Source: QHXQ01 sp036389375
GTDB taxonomy: Bacteria > Acidobacteriota > Blastocatellia > Pyrinomonadales > Pyrinomonadaceae
Length of the DNA stretch: 19,956 nucleotides
Assembly: GCA_036389375.1 (NCBI GenBank)
Contig: DASVQA010000085.1
Span: forward strand, 1-19,956
Reading direction: 5' to 3'
In this document: positions 11,064 through 18,268 of the stretch, one piece after another
How positions within the stretch are numbered: position 1 is the stretch's first letter
Layout: every line of letters begins with the position of its first letter
Program-made: the position numbers and the translations under genes
Notes under the pieces: generated by a model
The model's input: only the letters and a program-made list of their open reading frames with translations
Databases searched by the model: none
Told to the model about the DNA's origin: nothing

Positions 11064-13526
11064 TCATTCATGGCGGAGCGCGACCATCGGATCGACCTTC
11101 GTGGCTCTGCGCGCCGGCAGATAGCAGGCGAGGAGCGCGGCGGCGACGATGAGCAGGGCCACGGCGGCGAAGGTGGCCGGGTCGGTCGCGCTCACGTCGT
11201 AGAGCAGGCTGTTGAGGACGCGGCTGAGCGCAAAGGCCGCGCAGAGGCCGGCCCCCACGCCGACGAGCACGAGGCGCAAGCCATGTCCGATGACGAGCCG
11301 CAGCACATCTCTAGTCTGTGCGCCGAGCGCGCGCCGCACGCCGATCTCGTGCGTGCGCTGTGCGACCGTGTAGCTCATCACACCAAAGATGCCTGAAGCG
11401 GCGAGCACGAGCGCGACGAGCGCGAACGCGCCGAGCAGCAGCATGTTGAAGCGGCGTTGTGCGATTGATGCGGCCAGCAGTTGCCGCATCGTCCGTATGT
11501 GAAAGACGGGTTGCTGGCGGTCGAGCGTCTGCACGACGCGGCGCACGGGCGCGGCGAGCAGGCCCGGCGCGTCCGGCGTCCGCACGGCGAGCGTCATGTT
11601 GGGCGCGGTGTTCTGCGTGAAGGGCAGGTACATCTCCGGCATCGCCGCCGCATCGAGGCCATCGGATTTCACGTCGCCCACGACGCCGACGATCTGCAAC
11701 CAAGGGCGCGGATTTTGCGGCGCACCGATCTTGATGCGCTGACCCATCGCATTGCCGCCGGGGAAGAAGTTGCGCGCGAGCGTCTCGTTGATCAGGACGA
11801 CCGGCACGGACTGTTCCGTGTCCGTCGCGTCGAAGTCGCGGCCCGTCTTGAGCGGAATGGACATGACGCGGAAGTAGCCGGGCGTGACGGTGCGCAGGTA
11901 GGCGCGGGGCGGGAGCGCGGCGCTCAGATCAAGCGGCCGGTTCTCGATGGAGAAGGGGCCGCCAAAGACCGCGCCCGTCAGCGGCAGCGCCGACGTAAGG
12001 CTCGCCGCTTCGACTCCCGGCAGCGCGCGCACGCGCTCCAACAGTTGATCGTAGAAGACGATCTTGCTGCGCGCCTGCGCGTAGCTGTCGGACGAGAGCG
12101 ACAAGTCCATCGTCAGCACGCGCTCAGGGTCGAAACCGGGCGCGACGCCCAGCAGCCGACGAAAACTCTTGAGCATCAACCCCGCGCCGACCGTGAGCAC
12201 GAGCGCCAGCGCCACTTCGCTGACCACGAGCAGACCGCGCAGCCGTTGACCTTTGAAGCCCGTCGTCATGCTTCGCCCGCCCTCTTTGAGCGCCTCGCTC
12301 AAATCCGTCTCCGTGCTGCGTAGGGCCGGCGCAAGCCCGAACAGCATGCCGGTCGCAAGCGAGACGGCGCACGTAAACGCGAGCACGCGCCAATCGAGTC
12401 CCGCCTCTGAAAGGCGCGGGATGTCGCGCGGCCCCGCCGCGCGCAGCAGATCAACGCCCCACAGCGCGAGCAGCAGCCCCGTCGCCCCGCCCGCCAGCGC
12501 GAGCATCATGCTCTCAACCAGAAACTGGCGCACGACGCGCCCGCGACTTGCGCCTAAGGCCGTGCGAATCGCAACTTCGCGCTGCCGTGTCGCAGCCCGC
12601 GCGAGCAGCAGATTGGCGACGTTCGCGCATGCGATCAGCAAGACGCAGCCGACGACGCCGAACAGCACGTACAAGAGCGTGCGCGCCGATCCGACCACCT
12701 CTTCCGCCAGCGGCGTGACGCTGACCGTCCAGCCGCCGTCTTCGCCGCGCGGCCCGCGATAGCTGCGCGGGTACTGCTCCGCGAGCCGCTGCCCGACGGC
12801 GCTCATCGCCGCGCGGGCCTGTTCGACCGTCGCGCCCTCTTTGAGCCGCGCGATCATGCCGAAGTTGTAGCGGCTGCGTTCGCTCAACTCCTGCGCGTTG
12901 AAGACGAGCGGCGTCCACACGTCCGCGCGCTCGGCATCTGCCCCAGCCGCGAAGGGAAACTGAAAGGCGGGCGGCATGACGCCGACCACGCGGTAGCTGT
13001 CGCCATCAAGCGTGATGCTTTGCCCGATGAGCGCCGGGTTGCCGCCAAAGCGCGCCTGCCAGAGCCTGTGACTGAGGACGACGCTGTGCGGCTCGCCCCC
13101 TTGTGCCTCTTCGTCGCCGAGTGTGCGCCCGACGCGCGGCGCGACGCCAAGCAGGGCGAAGAGTTCGGGCGAGACGCGTGCGCCCGCGATGCGCTCGGCC
13201 TCGTCCGCGCTCGTCAGGTTGAAGGTCTGGCGGGTGAACGCGGCCGTTTGCGCGAACACGTCGCGCTGCGTTTTGTAGTCGGCAAACTCCGGCGCGGAGA
13301 CGCCGAGCCGCGTCATGCCGAGGCGTTGAAAGTTGCCCGACACGAGCACGAGCCGCGCCGGGTCGCTGAAGGGCAGCGGGCGCAGGAGCGCGGCGTTGAT
13401 GACGGAGAAGATGGCGGCGTTCGCGCCGATGCCGAGCGCCAGCGCCGCCACCGCAAGCAGCGTAAAGCCGGGGCGCTTCCACAGCATGCGCCACCCGTAA
13501 CGAACGTCCTGCCAGAGCGTGCTCAT
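11064..13526 (-). CDS. ADOP-family ABC transporter permease (first)
   Basis: This is a MacB/FtsX-type inner-membrane permease of 820 residues with two tandem MacB_PCD-FtsX halves. TM1 is FTLLAVAALALGIGANAAIF after the N-terminal signature STLWQDVRYGWRML. A large periplasmic domain follows, then FtsX half 1 (about 283-360) with the coupling motif REVAIRTALGASR. The second half starts with LLVVSEVALALVL (about 432), and ends in FtsX half 2 (about 690-818) with HEIGVRRALGAQ and the terminal RRATKVDPMVALRHE. The motif pair is where the ATPase would dock, yet no ATPase gene lies nearby, as is typical of this family. The ATG at 13526 is chosen over an upstream frame start because GAGGTGG (13531-13537) is properly spaced. 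The transported substrate is unknown. It lies 51 bases downstream of the SDYE-repeat gene and 54 bases upstream of the regulator. Confidence 0.93.
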   Translation of the reverse strand: MSTLWQDVRYGWRMLWKRPGFTLLAVAALALGIGANAAIFSVINAALLRPLPFSDPARLVLVSGNFQRLGMTRLGVSAPEFADYKTQRDVFAQTAAFTRQTFNLTSADEAERIAGARVSPELFALLGVAPRVGRTLGDEEAQGGEPHSVVLSHRLWQARFGGNPALIGQSITLDGDSYRVVGVMPPAFQFPFAAGADAERADVWTPLVFNAQELSERSRYNFGMIARLKEGATVEQARAAMSAVGQRLAEQYPRSYRGPRGEDGGWTVSVTPLAEEVVGSARTLLYVLFGVVGCVLLIACANVANLLLARAATRQREVAIRTALGASRGRVVRQFLVESMMLALAGGATGLLLALWGVDLLRAAGPRDIPRLSEAGLDWRVLAFTCAVSLATGMLFGLAPALRSTETDLSEALKEGGRSMTTGFKGQRLRGLLVVSEVALALVLTVGAGLMLKSFRRLLGVAPGFDPERVLTMDLSLSSDSYAQARSKIVFYDQLLERVRALPGVEAASLTSALPLTGAVFGGPFSIENRPLDLSAALPPRAYLRTVTPGYFRVMSIPLKTGRDFDATDTEQSVPVVLINETLARNFFPGGNAMGQRIKIGAPQNPRPWLQIVGVVGDVKSDGLDAAAMPEMYLPFTQNTAPNMTLAVRTPDAPGLLAAPVRRVVQTLDRQQPVFHIRTMRQLLAASIAQRRFNMLLLGAFALVALVLAASGIFGVMSYTVAQRTHEIGVRRALGAQTRDVLRLVIGHGLRLVLVGVGAGLCAAFALSRVLNSLLYDVSATDPATFAAVALLIVAAALLACYLPARRATKVDPMVALRHE

Positions 13527-13577
13527 CGCGCCACCTCGTCTGCTGCTGCTGTTTGGGCCCACGCCCGGCGCTTTAAC

Positions 13578-14507
13578 TCAATTCATCGTCGTGCGCCGCG
13601 CCAGCACGTTGCGCACGCGCCCGCGCTCGTAGTCCGAGCCGATGGTGTTGATCGTCTCGTTGAAGGCGGCGCGCAACGCATCGTCGGCTTGATAAGAGGG
13701 CGCGGCGATGATGAGGAGCGTCGCCTTTTCGTAGTCGGACGTGAGCGCGGCGGCCGATTGCAGCAACCGACGCCGCACGGCGGGAGTCGTAAGCGGGCGC
13801 TGCAAGATGCTGACCATAACGCGGCGGCGCTCGTAGTCGGAGGCGATGCGATCAAGCGTCTCGAAGAAGACCGGCACGAGGCTGTCCGTGTGCAGGTAGA
13901 TGTCGGCCACGTGGCTAATGAGTTGGGCACGCTCGTAGTCGCTGCGGATGCCGCGCGCCGCTTCGCGCAGCGCCTTTTGCAGCGCGGCCGAGTTGAGGTT
14001 GGCGGTCTTCAGTAGCTCGTCGAAATAGATGCGCCGCCCGTAGTCGCCTTCAATCTGTCCAATCTCCGCGAGCACGCCGTCGGGCCCGCGCTGGCGCAGC
14101 AGGCGCGCGACGCGCGTGCGCGCATCAAGCCCGCCCTGTCGCACGGCGACGAGCAATATGCCGGCCGCCCAGCGTTGCGCTTCGGCGTCGAGGGGCCGCT
14201 GCGCGCCGTTTAACCAGTAGGTGCGCCTGAGCGCATCGTCCGCGCCGCGTCGCACCTCGTAGCGGCGTGTCTCACCGCCCCGCCGCTCCTCGATCTTCAC
14301 CATGCTGTCGGCGGCTAAGCTCTGCACGTCCGTATAGTCTTCGTTAAACTCCGCGTGCCCTTCGACGCGCACTTCCCTGCGCCAAGCGTCGTCCGAATTC
14401 TGCCACGTCCACGCCGAGCGCGACTTCTCCTGCGCCGTCGCCAGCAGCACCAGCCCGCCCAACAACAACACCAACGATAAGAACGACAACATAAACTTGA
14501 ATGCCAT
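13578..14507 (-). CDS. Secreted repeat protein with 34-residue SDYE repeats
   Basis: The product has 309 residues. A signal peptide covers about 1-25 (hydrophobic FMLSFLSLVLLLGGLVLLATA, likely cut before QEK). The region 30-120 is soluble and of unknown type. From about 150 a repeat appears with a GDY or SDYE/K box at residues 154, 189, 223, 257 and 291, that is, a period of 34-35, each followed by a basic/hydrophobic helix and a helix of the type LxxALxxAAxxI. This suggests an all-helical solenoid of HEAT/TPR-like geometry, probably for protein binding in the periplasm. No family name is known to me. The start is supported by AAGGAGG (14514-14520). Its place between two permease genes suggests a partner role in the same envelope system, which is inference. 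Confidence 0.85.
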   Translation of the reverse strand: MAFKFMLSFLSLVLLLGGLVLLATAQEKSRSAWTWQNSDDAWRREVRVEGHAEFNEDYTDVQSLAADSMVKIEERRGGETRRYEVRRGADDALRRTYWLNGAQRPLDAEAQRWAAGILLVAVRQGGLDARTRVARLLRQRGPDGVLAEIGQIEGDYGRRIYFDELLKTANLNSAALQKALREAARGIRSDYERAQLISHVADIYLHTDSLVPVFFETLDRIASDYERRRVMVSILQRPLTTPAVRRRLLQSAAALTSDYEKATLLIIAAPSYQADDALRAAFNETINTIGSDYERGRVRNVLARRTTMN

Positions 14508-14525
14508 AACGAACCTCCTTAAAAG

Positions 14526-14546
14526 CAGTGATCAGTGCCGACTGCC
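14526..14546. repeat. Heptamer repeat (CAGTGCC type) before the SDYE-repeat gene
   Basis: Three consecutive heptamers, CAGTGAT, CAGTGCC and GACTGCC, lie between the stop of the second permease gene and the ribosome-binding site of the SDYE-repeat gene. A closely related array lies in the equivalent position before the DHGV-repeat gene. Confidence 0.65.
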
Positions 14547-14583
14547 GAGCAAGCAGAAAGTTTTTTACTCAGCACGCAGCACT

Positions 14584-17019
14584 TCATTCGTACCTGAGGG
14601 CCACCAGCGGATCGACCTTGGTCGCGCGCCGGGCGGGCACGAGACAGGCGACGAGCGCGATGGCGGCGAGCAGCAGCGCGACGCCCGCAAAGGTCGAGGG
14701 GTCGGTGGCGCTGACCTGAAAGAGTTTGCTGGCGAGCCAGCGCATGAGCAGGAACGATGCGCCGAGACCGAGCGCCAGCCCCACGCCTACCAGCACCATG
14801 CCCTGCCGCACGACGAGCAACAGTATGTCGCGCCGTTCCGCGCCAAGCGCCATGCGGATGCCGATCTCGTGCGTGCGCTGCGCGACGGAATAAGCGACGA
14901 CGCCGTAGATGCCGACCGCCGCCAGGACGAGCGCGAGCGCGGCAAAGACGCCCATCAGAAACGACGTGAGCCGCGCGGGCGAGGTGCGTTCGGCCAGCCG
15001 CTGCTCCATGTTCTTCACGTCGTAGACGGGCTGATCCTTATCGAGCGCCTGCACCTCGCGGCGCACGACCGCCGCCAGCGTCGTCGGCTCGTTCGTGGTA
15101 CGCACGACGAGCGCCATGCCGCTCGCGGGCGATTGCGTGTGCGGCACGTAGAGATAAGGCTCGGCCGCATCGTCCAGCCCGAAGTGCTTCACGTCGCTGA
15201 CGACGCCGACGATCTGCGTCGGGTTCTGGCCGTCGGGGGTGCGCAGGACTTTGCCCAGCGGGTCTTCGCCGCCGAAGACTTCGCGCGCCATCGTCTCGTT
15301 AATCAGGGCGACGCGCGGCGTATCCGCTCTGTCCCCGTCGGTAAAGACGCGCCCTTTGACGAGCGGGATGCGGAGCGCCTTAAAGTAGTTGGGGCTAGCG
15401 ACGCGCGAGTTGGCCTCCGGATACTGTCCCGGTTTGGGCGCGGGTCGGCCTTCGACGATGAACGCGGTTGTGCCGCCGCTCCCGCTCATCGGCAGGAAGT
15501 TGACGACGCCCGCGGCCTCGACGCCGGGCTGCGCCGCCACGTGCGCGATGAGTTGCTGGTAGAAACTGATGATCTGTTCGGGTTTCTCGTAGCGCGCGCC
15601 GGGCAGCGACAGGTACATCGTCAACACGTTATGCGGGTCGAAGCCGGGGCGCACGTCCATGAGCCGCATGAAGCTTTTGAGCATCAGCCCCGCGCCCACT
15701 AACAGCACCAGCGCGAGCGCCACTTCCAACACGACGAGCGCCCCGCGAAAGCGCCGACGCGCATGACCGGCCGACGTGCGCCCGCCCTCTTTGAGCGCCT
15801 CGTTCAGTTCGGTCTTAGAGGCTTGCAAGGCCGGGACGAGGCCGAACAGCAACCCCGTGCCGACCGAGACGGCGACCGTGAAGGCGAGCACCCAGCGGTC
15901 GAGCCTGATCTGATTCCAGCCGTGGATGAACAGCGCGAAATCCTTCGGCACGGATGCGAGCAGCAGGTCAACACCCCACAGCGCGAGCAATATGCCAAGC
16001 CCGCCGACGACGAGCGAGAGCAGCACACTCTCCGTCAACAGTTGGCGCACGACGCGCCAGCGCGATGCGCCGAGGGCCGTGCGAATAGCGATCTCTTTAT
16101 GCCGCGCCGTCGCCCGCGCCAGCATCAGGTTGGCCACGTTCGCGCACGCGATGAGCAGCACGAAGCCGACCGCGCCGAGCAAACTTAACAGGCCCGTGCG
16201 CGCAAACTCGATGGTGTCCTCGTGGAGCGACACGAGGCGCACGCTGCGATCCGCGTTCGTGTCCGGATATTGCTGGCGCAGCCGCGCAGCGATGGTGTCA
16301 AGCTCGGCCTGCGCCTGCTGCAAGGTGACGCCGGGCTTCAGCCGCGCGCGCGTGTAGAGGAAGTGCGCGCCGCGCGCGGGCGGCGTGTCGTTGGCGAAGC
16401 GCAGCGCCGTCCATAGCTCGGAGAAGGCGGCCGGAAACTCGAAATCGGCCGGCATCACGCCGACGACCGTGTGCGGGTTGCCGTTGAGCGTCAGCGATCT
16501 GCCGATGATGTTCGGGTCGCCGCCAAAGCGGCGCTGCCAGAGGCGGTAGCTCAGCATGACGACGCGTTCGCTTTTCGGGTCGCTCTCTTCGGGGCGGAAG
16601 GTGCGCCCGATGAGCGGGCGCACCTTGAGCACGTCGAACATGTTGGCGGTGACGGGATTGCCCGTGAGTTGTTCGGGCGCATCGCCGCTGCCCGTCAGGT
16701 TGTAGTCGTTCCAGCGAAAGGCGGCGAGTTGTTCAAAGACCGTCTGTTGCTGCTGCCAGTCGAGAAAGTTTGCGGGCGACGCCTCGTTGTGCGTGCGCAA
16801 GAAGACGCTCGACAGGTTCGGGTTCGTCTCCCACAGCACGACCAGTCGATCCGGGTCTTGATACGGCAGCGGGCGCAGCAAGAGCGCGTTGACGACGGAG
16901 AAGATGGCCGTGTTCGCGCCGATGCCAAGTGCGAGCGCCAGCACCGCAATGGCCGTAAAGCCCGGACTCTTCGTCAACATGCGCAGCCCGTAGCGCACGT
17001 CCTGCCAGAGCGTGTTCAT
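14584..17019 (-). CDS. ADOP-family ABC transporter permease (second)
   Basis: Same architecture as the first permease, 811 residues from ATG 17019. That start is preferred to a GTG at 17025 because GGGAGG (17025-17030) lies five bases upstream of it. The N-terminus is MNTLWQDVRYGLRML, TM1 is FTAIAVLALALGIGANTAIF, FtsX half 1 has KEIAIRTALGASRWR, and half 2 has HEIGIRMALGAERRD and ends RRATKVDPLVALRYE. The periplasmic MacB_PCD domains lie between. It lies downstream of the DHGV-repeat gene (82 bases) and upstream of the SDYE-repeat gene (76 bases). It is closer in its coupling motifs to the third permease than to the first, which suggests local duplication of the permease unit. No ATPase is encoded nearby. 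Confidence 0.93.
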   Translation of the reverse strand: MNTLWQDVRYGLRMLTKSPGFTAIAVLALALGIGANTAIFSVVNALLLRPLPYQDPDRLVVLWETNPNLSSVFLRTHNEASPANFLDWQQQQTVFEQLAAFRWNDYNLTGSGDAPEQLTGNPVTANMFDVLKVRPLIGRTFRPEESDPKSERVVMLSYRLWQRRFGGDPNIIGRSLTLNGNPHTVVGVMPADFEFPAAFSELWTALRFANDTPPARGAHFLYTRARLKPGVTLQQAQAELDTIAARLRQQYPDTNADRSVRLVSLHEDTIEFARTGLLSLLGAVGFVLLIACANVANLMLARATARHKEIAIRTALGASRWRVVRQLLTESVLLSLVVGGLGILLALWGVDLLLASVPKDFALFIHGWNQIRLDRWVLAFTVAVSVGTGLLFGLVPALQASKTELNEALKEGGRTSAGHARRRFRGALVVLEVALALVLLVGAGLMLKSFMRLMDVRPGFDPHNVLTMYLSLPGARYEKPEQIISFYQQLIAHVAAQPGVEAAGVVNFLPMSGSGGTTAFIVEGRPAPKPGQYPEANSRVASPNYFKALRIPLVKGRVFTDGDRADTPRVALINETMAREVFGGEDPLGKVLRTPDGQNPTQIVGVVSDVKHFGLDDAAEPYLYVPHTQSPASGMALVVRTTNEPTTLAAVVRREVQALDKDQPVYDVKNMEQRLAERTSPARLTSFLMGVFAALALVLAAVGIYGVVAYSVAQRTHEIGIRMALGAERRDILLLVVRQGMVLVGVGLALGLGASFLLMRWLASKLFQVSATDPSTFAGVALLLAAIALVACLVPARRATKVDPLVALRYE

Positions 17020-17101
17020 CAGCACCTCCCGTAAATTGCCGGCCAGCCAAGTTAAGATTTACGCGCCGCCCCTTGTGCGCCGCCTGCGTCGTTTGCCGGC
17101 T

Positions 17102-18175
17102 TCAGCGCACCTCGCCGTGATCGCTCAGATAGATAAGTTTTTCGAGCGTCAGATCGTTGTAGCCGCGCGCCCGCGCCTTCTGAATAAAGTCGGTCGAGAC
17201 GCCGTGATCCGCGAGCCGGACGAGCAGATCGACCGGCACGTTGTCGTAGCCGAGCGCCTTCAGGTTGCGAATGAATTTTGGGCTGACGCCGTGATCCGCG
17301 AGCCGGACGAGTTCATCAACCTGAAACTGGCGATAACCGAGTTCGGCCAACTCGCCGACGAAGCGCGGGCCGACGCCGTGATCCACCATGCGGATCAAAT
17401 CTGCCAGCGGCGGGCGACCATAACCGGCCTCTCTCATCTTCGTCACGTAATCGAGGCTGACGCCGTGATCAATCGCGCGGACTAGATCTTCGGCCGCCAG
17501 CCGTTCATAACCGAGCGCCGCCATCCCGCGCACGTAGCGCGCGCTGACGCCATGATCAACCATGCGGATAAGCGCCTCCGCCGTGCCCATGTCGTAGCCG
17601 AGCGCGTGCAGTTCGCGCACGTATTCGAGCCGGACGCCGTGTGTGCCGAGTTTGACGAGTTGCTCGAGCGTGGGGCGCGCGTAGCCTTCAGCCTGCAACT
17701 CATCCAGCAGCGCCAGCCCTACGTCTTCCAGCGCGAGCATGAATTGCTGTGCCTGCGTGGGCGCATCAATACCGCGTTGCCGCAGCGCCGAGACGAAACC
17801 GGCATCGGGCACGAAGACGAAGTGGCCCGCGCCCTGCCCGTCCTTGAACCAACCGTCGCAGTTGAACGTGCCCGCATCGCGGCGCAGTTGAAACTGGACG
17901 TGATTGCCGCCGGGCGCTGACATCTGCGCGGGCGTCAGTCCGTTGAGGCGCGCGATGTCGATGTCGAAGCCGGTCATGTTGTCGTAGGAATGTCCTTTGC
18001 GGCCGTTCTGCTCCGTCCGGTAGCGCAGCGTCAGGTTCACCACATCATTGCGGGTCTGCTTCGCCTCGATGAGCCATTGCCCGTTGAACGACTCCTGCGC
18101 CCCCACCACTGAGAACACAACGCCGAGCACCACGAACGCTGCCGCCAGCAGCGTGAAATTAAATTGTCGCTTCAT
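17102..18175 (-). CDS. Secreted repeat protein with seven 29-residue DHGV repeats
   Basis: From ATG 18175 the product has 357 residues. AGGAGG (18182-18187) fixes the start at 18175 or 18178 rather than at the longer frame start 18250. A signal peptide covers about 1-26 (FTLLAAAFVVLGVVFSVVGA, cut before QES). A region of about 140 residues follows with FNGQWLIEAKQ, RYRTEQNGRKGHSYDN and a Cys-containing GTFNCDGWF. The C-terminal half holds seven repeats with the box T/DHGV at His 179, 208, 237, 266, 295, 324 and 353, spaced exactly 29 residues; each unit reads roughly LIRMVDHGVSxxYVxxLxALGY. Such repeats also occur in acidobacterial proteins with M56/BlaR-type peptidase domains, but no peptidase domain is present here. 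A helical solenoid for protein binding outside the cytoplasm is likely. It lies between two permease genes. Confidence 0.88.
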   Translation of the reverse strand: MKRQFNFTLLAAAFVVLGVVFSVVGAQESFNGQWLIEAKQTRNDVVNLTLRYRTEQNGRKGHSYDNMTGFDIDIARLNGLTPAQMSAPGGNHVQFQLRRDAGTFNCDGWFKDGQGAGHFVFVPDAGFVSALRQRGIDAPTQAQQFMLALEDVGLALLDELQAEGYARPTLEQLVKLGTHGVRLEYVRELHALGYDMGTAEALIRMVDHGVSARYVRGMAALGYERLAAEDLVRAIDHGVSLDYVTKMREAGYGRPPLADLIRMVDHGVGPRFVGELAELGYRQFQVDELVRLADHGVSPKFIRNLKALGYDNVPVDLLVRLADHGVSTDFIQKARARGYNDLTLEKLIYLSDHGEVR

Positions 18176-18192
18176 CATCAACCTCCTAAAAG

Positions 18193-18220
18193 CAGTAACG
18201 AGTGCCGAGTGCCGAGCAGG
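18193..18220. repeat. Heptamer repeat (GAGTGCC)n before the DHGV-repeat gene
   Basis: Four heptamers, two of them perfect copies of GAGTGCC, lie immediately upstream of the ribosome-binding site of the DHGV-repeat gene. They are the same type as the array at 14526-14546. Confidence 0.75.
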
Positions 18221-18232
18221 AGACAGGTTGTT

Positions 18233-18260
18233 TTGCTTGTTGCTTGTCACTTGTCACCCG
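18233..18260. repeat. Second heptamer repeat (TTGCTTG)n in the same spacer
   Basis: Two perfect TTGCTTG units are followed by TCACTTG and TCACCCG, all in 7-base register. This is a different heptamer sequence from its neighbour at 18193-18220, so two repeat types lie side by side between the third permease gene and the DHGV-repeat gene. Confidence 0.7.
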
Positions 18261-18268
18261 GCCCTGTC

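Noticed and set aside
14525..14539. Sigma-54-like promoter (GG...GC) before the SDYE-repeat gene, and a similar one at 18192-18206 before the DHGV-repeat gene.
   Set aside because: The GG and GC are 11 bases apart instead of 10, the elements are part of heptamer repeats, and the transcript would start inside the ribosome-binding site.
17176..18250. Longer start of the DHGV-repeat protein at 18250.
   Set aside because: The extra 25 residues precede the perfect Shine-Dalgarno sequence at 18182-18187, and starting at 18175 gives a standard signal peptide.
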